Below, in pieces: positions 9,079 to 18,967 of a stretch of DNA of 64,000 nucleotides. The position numbers and the translations under genes are program-made. The number at the start of each line of letters is the position of its first letter. Position 1 is the first letter of the stretch. Origin of the DNA: Mesostigma viride (taxonomy: Eukaryota; Streptophyta; Mesostigmatophyceae; Mesostigmatales; Mesostigmataceae); the NCBI GenBank assembly GCA_009746045.1, contig RPFO01000015.1, forward strand, positions 2,716,932 through 2,780,931. The letters run 5' to 3'. Below the pieces are notes generated by a model, which saw only the letters and a list, made by a program, of their open reading frames with translations, ran no database searches and was not told the origin of the DNA.

Positions 9079-11955
9079 TTAGACAGATAGACCGACTTGA
9101 CAGTCAGCATTCATGAGCTTCCTCAGTACATTGTACTGGGCTGGGGCCTTGTGTGGCAGCTTGGTCAATGCATCAGCAGGGTTCTCCTCGCCAGGGATAT
9201 GCTTCAAGTCAACCAAACTGGCCAACTCCTTCAGCAACAAATAATCCAGGTCCCGGCTTCTGGCCAGCTGCTTGTGAACAAACTGGACCATACCCATGCT
9301 GTCTGTTAGCAACAACGTCTCCATCTGCAAGGTCCAAGGGGTAACTGAAGCCAGCTCCAGCATTAACTCCTTTATGTACAAGCTGGACTGGATCCCCTCG
9401 CATATGGCCCTGCATTCTGCCACATCTGAACTGATACAGACCCTCTTCTGCAGTCTGCTGTACCAGCTGAACAAACTTGCCCTGCTCTGATAAAAAGCAA
9501 ACAGAGCAGCAGATCTCCCCCTGACCTTGGTAACCTGGCGAGCATCCATGGAACTGTCAACAAAGATCTCCAAGGTGATAGGCTGGGCAAAGTCAATCCC
9601 AGACAAAATCAGATCAGGGGTACTCTCCACCAATCGGGCTATGACTCGAGGCTTCTCATCCTCAAGCACCTCATCAGGCATTCTGCTATGGACCATCAAA
9701 GACGGACCACAGATGCTGGCAAACCAGGCCCACATGCCTCTCAACTCAGGTCCTGCAGCCTGGGTGATCTTCTCTGGCAAGGCCTTCACAATGGTCTGTT
9801 TATAATCTCCTCCAGCCTGAAGCCTGATACTCCACTCCCCATCCCTCCTGAACAGGGTAGCCTGCATTCCACAGAACACTACAGGCTTGTTGGGCTCCTG
9901 CCACAGCTCCTTGCCCAGTGAAAACTTGCCACTGATGACAGGAATAAACTTCTTCAGCCAGGTCGTGGGGGCTAGCAAATGCAGATCATCTCCATGCAAA
10001 CTAGCATACACTGGCAGACCCTCCCATTGGGCCAGCAGCAAACAGGGATCAACTGAAGACACTCTCAAGCCACACTCACTGATCAGAGCTTCCTGCAGCG
10101 TGAGTCTCCAGATGATTGGGCTCGACCTGAGTCCTTCCAGGCCCTTCAGAATAACCAGGAATTGTTGATGCAGCTCCAGCTTCCAGATGGCAGGCACCTC
10201 AACACAGTAAGGCTCATCCTGCTTCCACACCCTCCTGGCCACTTCTGGATCAGATTTTAAAAATGCCCTCTTGAAGTCCAGCAGCACTGATGACATAGCT
10301 GCTCCCCTGTTCAGCAACCCCACGTAGAGACATAGCAAAATTCTCCATGTGTCGTGTAGCATCCCTGGCGTGTACAGCTCCTCTCCTGGCAGACTCCCCG
10401 TGCCGTGATACTCATTCAGGACAGGCCTGACATGGGGCACTGATACCTCATCCACAACCTTCCTCTTCAGCACAAATCTCAAAGCAAGCTTCCTTGATGC
10501 TGGGGGACGTCTGTCTGTTGGTGCAGCACACTCAAACTGCAACCACTCCTCCAATGCCTTGGAGAAGGCGAGCTTCCAAGCCTCAAACAAAGTAGGCGAG
10601 CTCATCTCTTGGACTAGCTGGTCATATGTCAAAGGAGAGTGTGCAGCAAGGCTCCTGTGAGTTATGCCAATACTGCTGGGGTGCAACACAGCTGGAATCA
10701 CCAAACTGGCTGCTGGGGGCACCTCCCCTTCATCCCATTTTACACCCTTGACCGGCTTGGCCCTGCACCTGATTGGAAATGTTGTCCTGAAATTTTCTAG
10801 GGGAATCATCCCCCAGCCATCTCTTCTCAGAGCTGTAGCTCTGATAGAAATCCCAGGATTGCCCAGAAAATTCTGACCCAAAATCACAGGGCCATCATAG
10901 TCCTCTAGGACAAGGAAGGTCACATCCACACCCATGACAGGGGCAGTAACCTCTCCCAACACCCTTAGATGCGTCCTACCACTGAAATCAGACACCCAGG
11001 GGCAACTTGGTTCTCCGACCAGCAGTTCTCCTGTATGCTGAGGTCCCATGACAGAAACCTGTGCATTGGTATCTATCTCCATGGCAGCTACCTCAGGTTC
11101 ATCCAACTGGACAAGCTTGGACACCTTAGGCTCCTTCTTGGCTCTTTGCAAAGCCTGTACAATATCTGATAGACGCACACCCCTAGGCCTGGTGTCGGGC
11201 CGTTCCGGAGGTGCAGCCTGTCCGCCTGCTTGCCCAACCACCGTATGTGAAGGTACCCCAGGGGCCGGGCCAGGGTCACCCTGAGGGCTCGATACAGCTG
11301 TAGCACCCTGATCAGGAAGTTCCACGTCACCCCCGCCTTGTACACCAACGGGCACCTGGAAGAGGTCTCCTTGATTACCTCCCCGGGGACGGATCTTTGA
11401 CCAGGACAGACGGTGCACTGCTTGGGAGCCATCAATGGCCACCCAGCACTTATGGCCAGCGGCTTCTACTCGGGTCACCACCCCATCATGCCAGCTGCCA
11501 CGTTTCCCTGGAAAGCTTGGCTCCTTCCACACAACAACCTGTTGTCCAACGTTAGGTTCTAGGACACTCCAGCCCTTGTCTTTCTGCCTCAGCTTGAGGA
11601 ACTTGGCCTCTAGCTTCTCCTTACATGCCTGCTCAGCATCAGCTGGCAGCATCCTGGTGTGCAGCATAAGAGGATTGATGGCAATGTCACCAAAGAACAT
11701 GGGAGTCCTGAGGTTCAGCCTATCCTCCACAGAACGTAGCCATGCAGATGTCACAATGGCAGATGTCGTCCTTGGAATCCTCTCCACCAGCAGCACAGTC
11801 TTGATCTCTTGGATGGCTCTCTCCACAACCCCTTGCTGGCCATGGCTCTCCCTGGGTGTAATCAGCAACTCTGGAAATTCTGGCAGGTTCTCACAGCACT
11901 CAAACTGAATGTCACACTGCAGCAACTCCGATCCAGGGTACTTGCTCCTTGTCAA
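9079..11955 (-). CDS. pol: copia-like Pol fragment: integrase end, protease-like, RT, RNase H
   Basis: A single 958-residue frame. Residues 1-110 hold the end of integrase, with the catalytic Glu region (ESHGQQGVVERAIQEIK, about 36-52); the earlier Asp residues are missing, so the 5' end is truncated. Residues about 290-370 look like a retropepsin: IDTNAQVSVM (DTNA where DTGA is usual) and VILGQNFL. RT follows with LLDFKRAFL (about 558-566), LKGLEGLRSSPIIW and the catalytic pair in HGDD (654-657; YVDD in most copia). RNase H shows FVDSS (798-802), SSDVAECRA, LLTDS and ENPADALTK. The normal copia order is protease, integrase, RT, RNase H; here the protease-like part lies after integrase. The frame is uninterrupted, so the copy is fairly young despite truncation. 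Confidence 0.8.
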   Translation of the reverse strand: MTRSKYPGSELLQCDIQFECCENLPEFPELLITPRESHGQQGVVERAIQEIKTVLLVERIPRTTSAIVTSAWLRSVEDRLNLRTPMFFGDIAINPLMLHTRMLPADAEQACKEKLEAKFLKLRQKDKGWSVLEPNVGQQVVVWKEPSFPGKRGSWHDGVVTRVEAAGHKCWVAIDGSQAVHRLSWSKIRPRGGNQGDLFQVPVGVQGGGDVELPDQGATAVSSPQGDPGPAPGVPSHTVVGQAGGQAAPPERPDTRPRGVRLSDIVQALQRAKKEPKVSKLVQLDEPEVAAMEIDTNAQVSVMGPQHTGELLVGEPSCPWVSDFSGRTHLRVLGEVTAPVMGVDVTFLVLEDYDGPVILGQNFLGNPGISIRATALRRDGWGMIPLENFRTTFPIRCRAKPVKGVKWDEGEVPPAASLVIPAVLHPSSIGITHRSLAAHSPLTYDQLVQEMSSPTLFEAWKLAFSKALEEWLQFECAAPTDRRPPASRKLALRFVLKRKVVDEVSVPHVRPVLNEYHGTGSLPGEELYTPGMLHDTWRILLCLYVGLLNRGAAMSSVLLDFKRAFLKSDPEVARRVWKQDEPYCVEVPAIWKLELHQQFLVILKGLEGLRSSPIIWRLTLQEALISECGLRVSSVDPCLLLAQWEGLPVYASLHGDDLHLLAPTTWLKKFIPVISGKFSLGKELWQEPNKPVVFCGMQATLFRRDGEWSIRLQAGGDYKQTIVKALPEKITQAAGPELRGMWAWFASICGPSLMVHSRMPDEVLEDEKPRVIARLVESTPDLILSGIDFAQPITLEIFVDSSMDARQVTKVRGRSAALFAFYQSRASLFSWYSRLQKRVCISSDVAECRAICEGIQSSLYIKELMLELASVTPWTLQMETLLLTDSMGMVQFVHKQLARSRDLDYLLLKELASLVDLKHIPGEENPADALTKLPHKAPAQYNVLRKLMNADCQVGLSV

Positions 11956-12212
11956 CTTCAGAGCAGCAATTAATGTGTTGTTGGGTGGAACAACTTGGTT
12001 GTTGGCACAAAATCACACATTATTAGCCTGAGATAGGCATTCCATATGCTGCTCAGGCGTGTCATCCTACCAGCCTTGTTGTTAAGGGTAGACTCACAAG
12101 GCTGGCTGTGCTGATGGAGGGGTGGGGCGTATGACGCTCCGGACATCCTCCCCACACTCCGTGATCAAAGTGGGCATGTTTTTGGGTGTCTAGGGTAGCA
12201 AAACAGATGTCA
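11956..12212. other. repeat-family fragment upstream of the pol
   Basis: About 12,060-12,210 resembles 16,060-16,190: a G-rich stretch, then GTGATCRARNTGGGCATGTTTTT, then TGTCTAGG or similar with AAAACAGATGTC. The family resumes at 14,337, so the repeats at 12,213-14,336 appear to be an insertion into it. Confidence 0.4.
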
Positions 12213-12402
12213 ATACATTTCTTGTTTTTGGTCCATTGGAGTTCCTTCCCACCAAGAGAAACATTTATTTTACATTTTTGTGTGCTAGGCTTTATACGGA
12301 CAGCCTATACCACACCTTCAAACTCAGTGCACATCATTATCAAGTTGGTTATTGTAGCACCATGCTGGGGGCCCAGCATACTCGAACACAAGGTGTTGCC
12401 CC
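12213..12402 (+). repeat. direct repeat A, copy 1
   Basis: A 190-bp block starting ATACATTTCTTG and ending GGTGTTGCCCC. It recurs at 12,768-12,957 with no difference I could find. It codes for nothing recognisable. In copy 1 it is followed, after 28 bp containing GTGGGTGGGTGGGTGGG, by repeat B. Confidence 0.85.
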
Positions 12403-12430
12403 TCTTAGCAGCGTGGGTGGGTGGGTGGGA

Positions 12431-12767
12431 GCTGAAAAGAGGCCTCCCTACGTCCCCTACACCACTCTAAGTACTGACTATCATTCACATTGCGCCACGC
12501 AGGCCTGCCGGCTGGCGCAGGTACAAGGTGTACTGACTGCCAATCACAGTTGCGCCACGCCTGGCGGCTGGCGCAGGTAACAAGGTCTAGTGACGTACGT
12601 TAGAAGCTACCTAGGCCTGCACTCCGGAACCACACTCAGCCTAGGCACAAAAAGGGCCGGCCGGTGCAGTACCCTCGTGACAAGCGCTAGTCTTACGCTA
12701 CCTACGGCAGGTCGGTCCCCTTTGAGCCCGTCCACGCGTCATATATAAAATGAGCGAAGCTCAGCAA
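12431..12767 (+). repeat. direct repeat B, copy 1, with TATA box
   Basis: A 337-bp block from GCTGAAAAGAGGCC to GCGAAGCTCAGCAA, repeated at 14,000-14,336 with one difference seen (AAAATGAGCG against AAAACGAGCG). It contains two imperfect copies of a roughly 58-bp unit (GTACTGACT...GCGCCACGC...GGCTGGCGCAGGTA) and, near its end, CATATATAAAA, a good TATA box followed by GAGCGAAGCTC. It looks like a promoter-bearing end of a transposable element, with TG...CA edges possible. Flanks gave no target duplication for the B to B interval. Confidence 0.8.
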
Positions 12768-12957
12768 ATACATTTCTTGTTTTTGGTCCATTGGAGTTCC
12801 TTCCCACCAAGAGAAACATTTATTTTACATTTTTGTGTGCTAGGCTTTATACGGACAGCCTATACCACACCTTCAAACTCAGTGCACATCATTATCAAGT
12901 TGGTTATTGTAGCACCATGCTGGGGGCCCAGCATACTCGAACACAAGGTGTTGCCCC
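12768..12957 (+). repeat. direct repeat A, copy 2
   Basis: Second copy of the 190-bp block, directly abutting repeat B copy 1. The order A-B-A-x-B suggests two tandem A-x-B units, the first having lost its middle x. Confidence 0.85.
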
Positions 12958-13999
12958 CACACCTCCTTCTTGGCCACCAAGGCTGTCGCCAACCTTGGTG
13001 CCGATTTTCTTTCCGCCCATGGCCCCCCTCCTGCACGCTGCCACGGCTGTACTGCCGCCCCCGTGTGGCCGCTACGGTTTCCCGGCGGACGCAGGGCGGC
13101 ACCCATGTCGTTCCCCCCGTTAGGGGGGCAGTTTCCAGCGGCTGCTCATTAGGCCTTACGCCCCCGGACCGTCTCTCACAAGCCCAGGACCCATCACCAG
13201 CCCCACCCCCGAGGCTGGGATTTCCCGGCATTGAAACCTTTGTGGCGATAGGCCCTCTACCCTACCAAGGCCTTGGCTTGGAAACTGCTTAGCCAAGGCC
13301 CTGACCAGGGCTTGTGTTGTTGTAGGAAATTTTTTATGGCATAGATATGCCCCCCTGGCTGAACCGAACTCTTTATCGCTTTTCCTATAATGCATCATAC
13401 AGGATAAAAACAAGGCGATAAAACAGCAAGAATTTCAGCCCTGCCAGGCGAACATTCTTTGCTGAAAAACTGGGCAATGATGAAGAGCGCGCTCCTCCCA
13501 CCAAGATTCGCTCCAGCCCCGCATCCTCCCCGAAACTCCCGTCTGGCCACAGGCCGAAAGATCGGGTCCGCTGTCAGGCTCCTGGCAGTTATGGGCTACC
13601 CTGGCACCCCGCGCTAGCCATCTCCACGTTTAAGGCAGATTCGCCTCCACCTGTGATTCTTTCCACCGTAGCCGCTGGCCCTGGCCTGTATGGCTCCTTC
13701 CCTGACGTTGTCCGACTAAAATCGCAGCTTCCCCAGTGTCAGGAAGCCGCTTGCCGCACCCAGGGGTAGAGGGGAATCGTCAGTGGGCCCAGCGCCGGAA
13801 ATCACACCATTTTACTCAAAACGTAGAGCCCCCCACCCAACAACCATTACCGTGGCCTGTAACGGTGGGTGGCGAACATAAAGAATTTTATTCCAGGCCT
13901 CTCCACGCCCGGAGAGGCCGATAGCATCGTCTTACATTCAGCGCAGCCGCCATAGCGGCCAGCCGACCTTGCCAGCAAATGCTGGGATCAAGTTGCGAA
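12958..13999. other. unique middle segment x between repeats
   Basis: GC-rich 1.04-kb segment with no supported ORF. It has a short inverted repeat around CCAAGGC/GCCTTGG (13,263-13,296) and the hairpin-like CTCCACGCCCGGAG (13,900-13,915). I recognise nothing else. Confidence 0.3.
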
Positions 14000-14336
14000 G
14001 CTGAAAAGAGGCCTCCCTACGTCCCCTACACCACTCTAAGTACTGACTATCATTCACATTGCGCCACGCAGGCCTGCCGGCTGGCGCAGGTACAAGGTGT
14101 ACTGACTGCCAATCACAGTTGCGCCACGCCTGGCGGCTGGCGCAGGTAACAAGGTCTAGTGACGTACGTTAGAAGCTACCTAGGCCTGCACTCCGGAACC
14201 ACACTCAGCCTAGGCACAAAAAGGGCCGGCCGGTGCAGTACCCTCGTGACAAGCGCTAGTCTTACGCTACCTACGGCAGGTCGGTCCCCTTTGAGCCCGT
14301 CCACGCGTCATATATAAAACGAGCGAAGCTCAGCAA
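14000..14336 (+). repeat. direct repeat B, copy 2
   Basis: Second copy of the 337-bp block including the CATATATAAAA TATA box at about 14,309-14,320. The sequence after it (TTTTGGCTCAGC) returns to the diverged repeat family that breaks off at 12,212. Confidence 0.8.
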
Positions 14337-14840
14337 TTTTGGCTCAGCACTAGCTCAATCCTCTTTTAGCGTCTACCCAGGTGGCATCACAGGAAAATCA
14401 ATAACTTGAGCTACGCTTGTCAGAATGAGCTCAAACTTTTGGGTTGTGTTTCCCCTTACTCAGTGGAATTTCGCATGTATGGATGACCCCATTCGATGTG
14501 TTGATGATTTGATTTATTTTTTTTGGCTCAAAAAAGTACCCATTTTGCGGGGAAATGAATAACTCAAACAAATGTGATTATTTTGACCATGTGAATAGCC
14601 CAGAATTTTTAGAAGTGGGGGAACTTTGCAGGAATGTATGGGCAGGTCATTTGGATAAGTGGTTTGTCTTGGGCAAAATATCTCATAAATAGCGTCTTTT
14701 TCTATTTTTAGCTCGCCACCGGTGCGTGGTTGGGGGTAGTACCCCCAACAAGTGGTGGCATGAGTGTCCAAACATCATATTTATGGTACTCAATCATCAC
14801 TAGATGGTTCCCAAGTGCATTGGAACTGATATTCTTTTAA
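14337..14840 (+). repeat. diverged noncoding repeat, copy 1
   Basis: Shares ordered blocks with 16,195-16,690: TAACTTGAGCTA(C/G)GCTTGTC, TTTTGCGGG, TAGCGTCTTTTTCTATTT and GGGGGTAGTACCCCC followed by AACAAGTG. The spaces between blocks are diverged. It has no coding potential that I can see. Confidence 0.55.
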
Positions 14841-16194
14841 GGGGACGTGGCGCGCCGAATATTTTCCGCACCAAAAAATTCGCGGTACCGTCCGTACGGT
14901 GTATAATGTGTGCCCGGACCGCTCAACCCTCGCGGAAGTGGCCATGGCGGCATGCCTTTATGCAATATTAATCGATATGGCACGTAAACAGCTAGAAAAA
15001 ATGCTTGAATTTCGCAGAAGATTAGTTGATGACCTCATTTCGAGGCGGAAAGTTTACGGTTTGCAATATCGCTAATTTCTCGAACGGCTACGGGCGCGGG
15101 GGTCCAGGATATAATTTCTCTTGCGGATCATGAAATTTAATGCAGGTTTACGGCAGCTATTGTGAGGCAACGTAGGCTCTACTAAAGAGCGATTATGAAG
15201 CTAACTTAATGGTGTTGTCGAGTTTGTGCCGAAGCTTCCCGGTTTCTTTTACATTTCCGGCATTCAAGGTAAGAACCTACGCAGGCCTGCGCATGTCGCC
15301 TTCGATGTATTCACGGAAGGCGCACCTTCCTTGTTCGCCTGATCAATGGATGATGTCTTTTATTGTTCGAGCTTGCGTGCCAGCTTATGCATGAAACATT
15401 TCCACGCAGGCAGGTGCATTAACGTCGGCCTTTCGCCTTTTTTTCGGGCAGTTTCCCTGCAGGAAGCGCTCCATTTCTTTCGGTTGCATCGTCAGATTCC
15501 TAGCTATTTCGTACAATTTCGTGTAGTTTGTGGCTGGCATGCTAAATGCGCCGAGGTCAAGTTGTTGGTAATGTGTTGACATTTGTTTTCCATAATCCTT
15601 TGGACGTGAGCTTGCTCAGACGCTTTGTTATGTGCCGGATCTGACACGCCTGTTTTAGAACGACATCCGGCATGTGCCTAGAGGCTAACAAGCTGGCATC
15701 AGCTTCTTAGCAAATTGCCCTATTGGAAAGGAAGGTGAGAGTGGTTCTTTTGCTGGCCATACTGCATGAGTGGCATTGCATTAGATAGGTGTTTCCATTG
15801 CTTTCCTTGAGCTATAACCATTAAGACTTCCCTGCTATGTGTGCAGCAAGGCAAGCTGGATAGGATGTGAATGCTTGGCAGACAACATGTATGATTTGCT
15901 GCCAAGTTTGCAGGCTGCAGTTGCCTCTATTGCTTGGTCAGTCTTTCTAAGGTTTTTACACGTATACTTGCTGAGTTCTTGGCATAAATTTACATGGTAA
16001 CCTTGGGCTGAGCTTAGTGTATGCTCTCTTGGTGCGTGTATGCCTAGCGATGGTGTTGCTATGCGCACGCTGGCAAGGCTGGCCATGCTGAGGGCAGGGG
16101 AGGGCAGATGAGGTGCCTAGCCTTTTCTTATGTTGTGTGATCGAGTTGGGCATGTTTTTTGGCCTCTTGGATGGAAAACATGATGTCTAGGTGG
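14841..16194. other. no gene seen; repeat-family flank
   Basis: AT/GC-mixed sequence with only short ORFs. The right part (about 16,060-16,190) matches the fragment at about 12,060-12,210. Nothing else is recognised. Confidence 0.3.
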
Positions 16195-16690
16195 CCTTTA
16201 TACACAGAAAAACCTCATTTAGCGTATGTTCAGGTTTTAGCACGCAAAACCTTATAACTTGAGCTAGGCTTGTCGGAATGACCTGGGACTTGGACCACTG
16301 CTGTCCCCCTGTTAGCCGGATTTTCGCTTGATTTTGTGGCCTTATCTGAAGTGTTTATGATATGTTTATTCCCAATGTCCGGTAAAAAAAGACCTGTTTT
16401 GCGGGAAAATTAATAACTGTTCAAGGTTTTGCCATTTCCATGATGTAAATAGCTCAGCAAGCTACACACTCAGGGAACTACAAATGGTTGATTTTTGGTT
16501 GCCAACAAATGTGTGCATTGGCTGGGGCATACCCAGCCCTAATTAGCGTCTTTTTCTATTTATAGCGCAATATTGGCGTATACTTGGGGGTAGTACCCCC
16601 AACAAGTGCATGGACAACTCACAAGAGATGTTATTTAGTGCCCGCAATCATATTTCAGCATTGTGCAAATGAATTTCAAGTGTTATTACC
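16195..16690 (+). repeat. diverged noncoding repeat, copy 2
   Basis: Second copy of the family described for 14,337-14,840. The conserved near-palindrome GGGGGTAGTACCCCC lies at about 16,586-16,600. Confidence 0.55.
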
Positions 16691-18169
16691 ATAGTTCAAT
16701 TTTTAAGGGTTTTGGGGTGCCACCTCCCCTTAAGTCAGTTTTTCAGGCTTTTGGACGTGCGAGTCCCCTTAAGCTTTACCAGGCATGGATGGCGTTACCT
16801 TGGCCCAGGCGGTGGCCGCAAAATGGCGCATTTCGGCACTGACCAAAGTTGTGCAGCATGGTCGCTAAATTCGGCGATTTCTGGCCACCCTTGCACGTTT
16901 ACGACTACTATGTATCATAAAAAGTACAAAGAAACCAATATATCCATTAAAATACGCCGGAAAGGTATTGCTGTCAACGTTTCTATCGTCCGGCCTGATC
17001 GCAGTTTTTTCCAGCAAGAACGCTGCCGACACCTATCAAATGGCACTCCCGCGAACAAAAAATTGGCCTGTATCATCTTTAGGACGTATAAAATCAATTT
17101 CCTGAGTTTGGTCAGAAAATTCGAACGAAAACGTAAATGCCATGCGTGGGCGCAAGCCGCCATGGCCAGGTCGTCGTTTTCCGGAATGCACGTTGTACGT
17201 GAAAAAGTACCCTGACCAGTTTCCTCCCTGACCCCTTGTACTTTGACCGGCCAGAACACCTCTATAACTTTGTCAGAAGTATGCGAACCCTAGTACCATG
17301 CTGTGAGGAAACTTATAAGCTTTCGATCTTCTCAGCTAAACTTTTCCTAATTCTCAATAGTTTTCGCGGCATTTGGTCCCCCGAGAAGGGGCCGACGTGT
17401 CGGCTGTAACTCAGTTTTAGGCGGAAAATCGGCAGCCAGACCATTTAGTAGGGGATATAGGGCAACACAAGAACGGGGGCTTCGCCCCCGGCCCCCCGGT
17501 AGTAACCAATATTGTGCCTCTCCGGCGCTTGTGGCCGGTCTCCGGCCGGACACGTCACCTACTGTTAACACTACTCTACTACAACTGTGCATCTGTGCAC
17601 GAAAAATTTGGCTGCCTGACCTCGGATGAGCGCGAAAACCCCATTATACGCGCCCTCATACGTGTTATTCGCCGTAGTATACGTAAAAATACGCAAATCG
17701 TATAAAACGGATAAAAATTATACGCTCGACCTTGTATAACGCGTATTATACCGTATTATACCGTATAATACGCAGTATAATTGAACACTGGGGGGGGGGG
17801 GGGGGGGATCCCGCAGACTCTGGCGTCTCGCTGAGGAGGGCGGGGGGCCTCATCGCGACCTCAATACATGTAAAGACCATCGGCTCGCTGAGGGGGGGGG
17901 GTTGCGACCTCGCCTGGGGCGGGGCGTCTCACTGAGGCGGCAAATGGCCTCCAGATGGGTGGGAACTGGGAAGGGCGGACGGACTGCGGTGTTTCATGCC
18001 CACACAGCGTGTCGTTATTTGTCTCCCGACTTTTTCCTTTTTTCAGCCCCCTTCATAAGCTTCAGTTGACTTGAATCGAGTTGCCATGTGTCGGCGGACG
18101 GATCGAAACTCGACTACTAGAGTTACGGTCGGCTTTGCGCCTTCTTTTGGGGGGGATGCGAAGCATCCC
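16691..18169. other. noncoding, structured low-complexity region
   Basis: A 167-residue plus-strand frame (16,712-17,215) has no recognisable motif and unremarkable composition, so it is not called. A 7-bp stem hairpin CGGGGGC-TTC-GCCCCCG lies at 17,474-17,490. A cluster of TATAC/GTATA motifs (17,640-17,780) includes two direct CGTATTATAC units followed by an inverted one. A run of 18 G lies at 17,790-17,807. Nothing here looks coding. Confidence 0.35.
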
Positions 18170-18945
18170 TGTTGGGGATCATATACCCACCTGCCCACAC
18201 TATATTCCAGCCTGACTTTCTTCTTCTTTGTTTTACTTCACAAGGGCTGAGAATTTGATAGATTTGATAAGTTAGATGAACTGCTCTCAATGAGCTGATC
18301 AATGTTCATGTGCCATAGTCCTATACTTGGCCGTAGATCTCTTGTACCTGAGTTGGTCTAGTAGCATCACTTCCATGCTTGACAAGTGGTGTACTTCTTT
18401 GGTAGACAAGTGTCCATTCCATGTGCTGACATGTGTTGGAAGCTCATAGTGACATGTGTTGCATTCCATTGACTGACAAGTGGATAGACTCATTGGATTA
18501 CACTTGCCATTCCAAGTAGAAACCATGTGTCACTTTATTAAGCATTAGATGTGGCACATTGTTCAGAGGACATTTGGCAATCAACTGTCATGCCAGCTCA
18601 TTAGAACCTTTCTAGAAATGACCTTGGAATGTTCTAGGAATATGCCAGGAATATTCCTGGAATATACTGAGAATATGCTGGGAATATGCTTAGATGTTTC
18701 TACAAGCTTCTATGATGACATCAGCATTTGATGTCATCCTTCCTAGCTAGAAAGGTATAAAAAGAAACTGGCTCCTAAGGCCAGGCACCTCTTTTCCTAA
18801 CCTCTCAGCCTAAGAAATAAAACTCTTTTTCTGGTCTCTCTTCCATGGTCTTCAAGCTCAGCCTTTCATCACCTGCAAGGTGCAAGGGTAACAAGGCCAA
18901 GCACAAGGCATTGTGTAAAACCCATTAGTTTCCTCTACCTTCCCA
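18170..18945 (+). repeat. 5' LTR of plus-strand copia-like element
   Basis: Starts TGTTGGGGATCATATACCC and ends CTACCTTCCCA before the primer-binding site, giving 776 bp. U3 carries at least five TGACAAGTG/TGACATGTG-like motifs (18,380-18,485), then a cluster of GGAATATNCC units and TTTCTAGAAA (18,609-18,618), then a TATA box (GGTATAAAAAG) at about 18,753-18,763. R/U5 has AATAAA at about 18,815. It is homologous in inverted orientation to the LTR at 23,170-24,040. Confidence 0.8.
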
Positions 18946-18948
18946 AAA

Positions 18949-18960
18949 TGGTATCGGAGG
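18949..18960 (+). promoter_or_regulatory. primer-binding site, initiator Met tRNA type
   Basis: TGGTATCGGAGG lies 3 nt after the LTR end. It fits the TGGTATCAGAGC-type complement of the initiator Met tRNA 3' end used by many copia elements to prime minus-strand synthesis. Confidence 0.75.
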
Positions 18961-18967
18961 AATCTTC

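Noticed and set aside
12431..14336. A small LTR element with repeat B as its LTRs
   Set aside because: B has TG...CA edges and a TATA box, but the flanks give no target duplication and no primer-binding site follows B copy 1; tandem A-x-B units fit as well.
16712..17215. 167-residue plus-strand ORF
   Set aside because: No motif, no supporting signals, and it lies in a region of noncoding repeats; length alone is not convincing.
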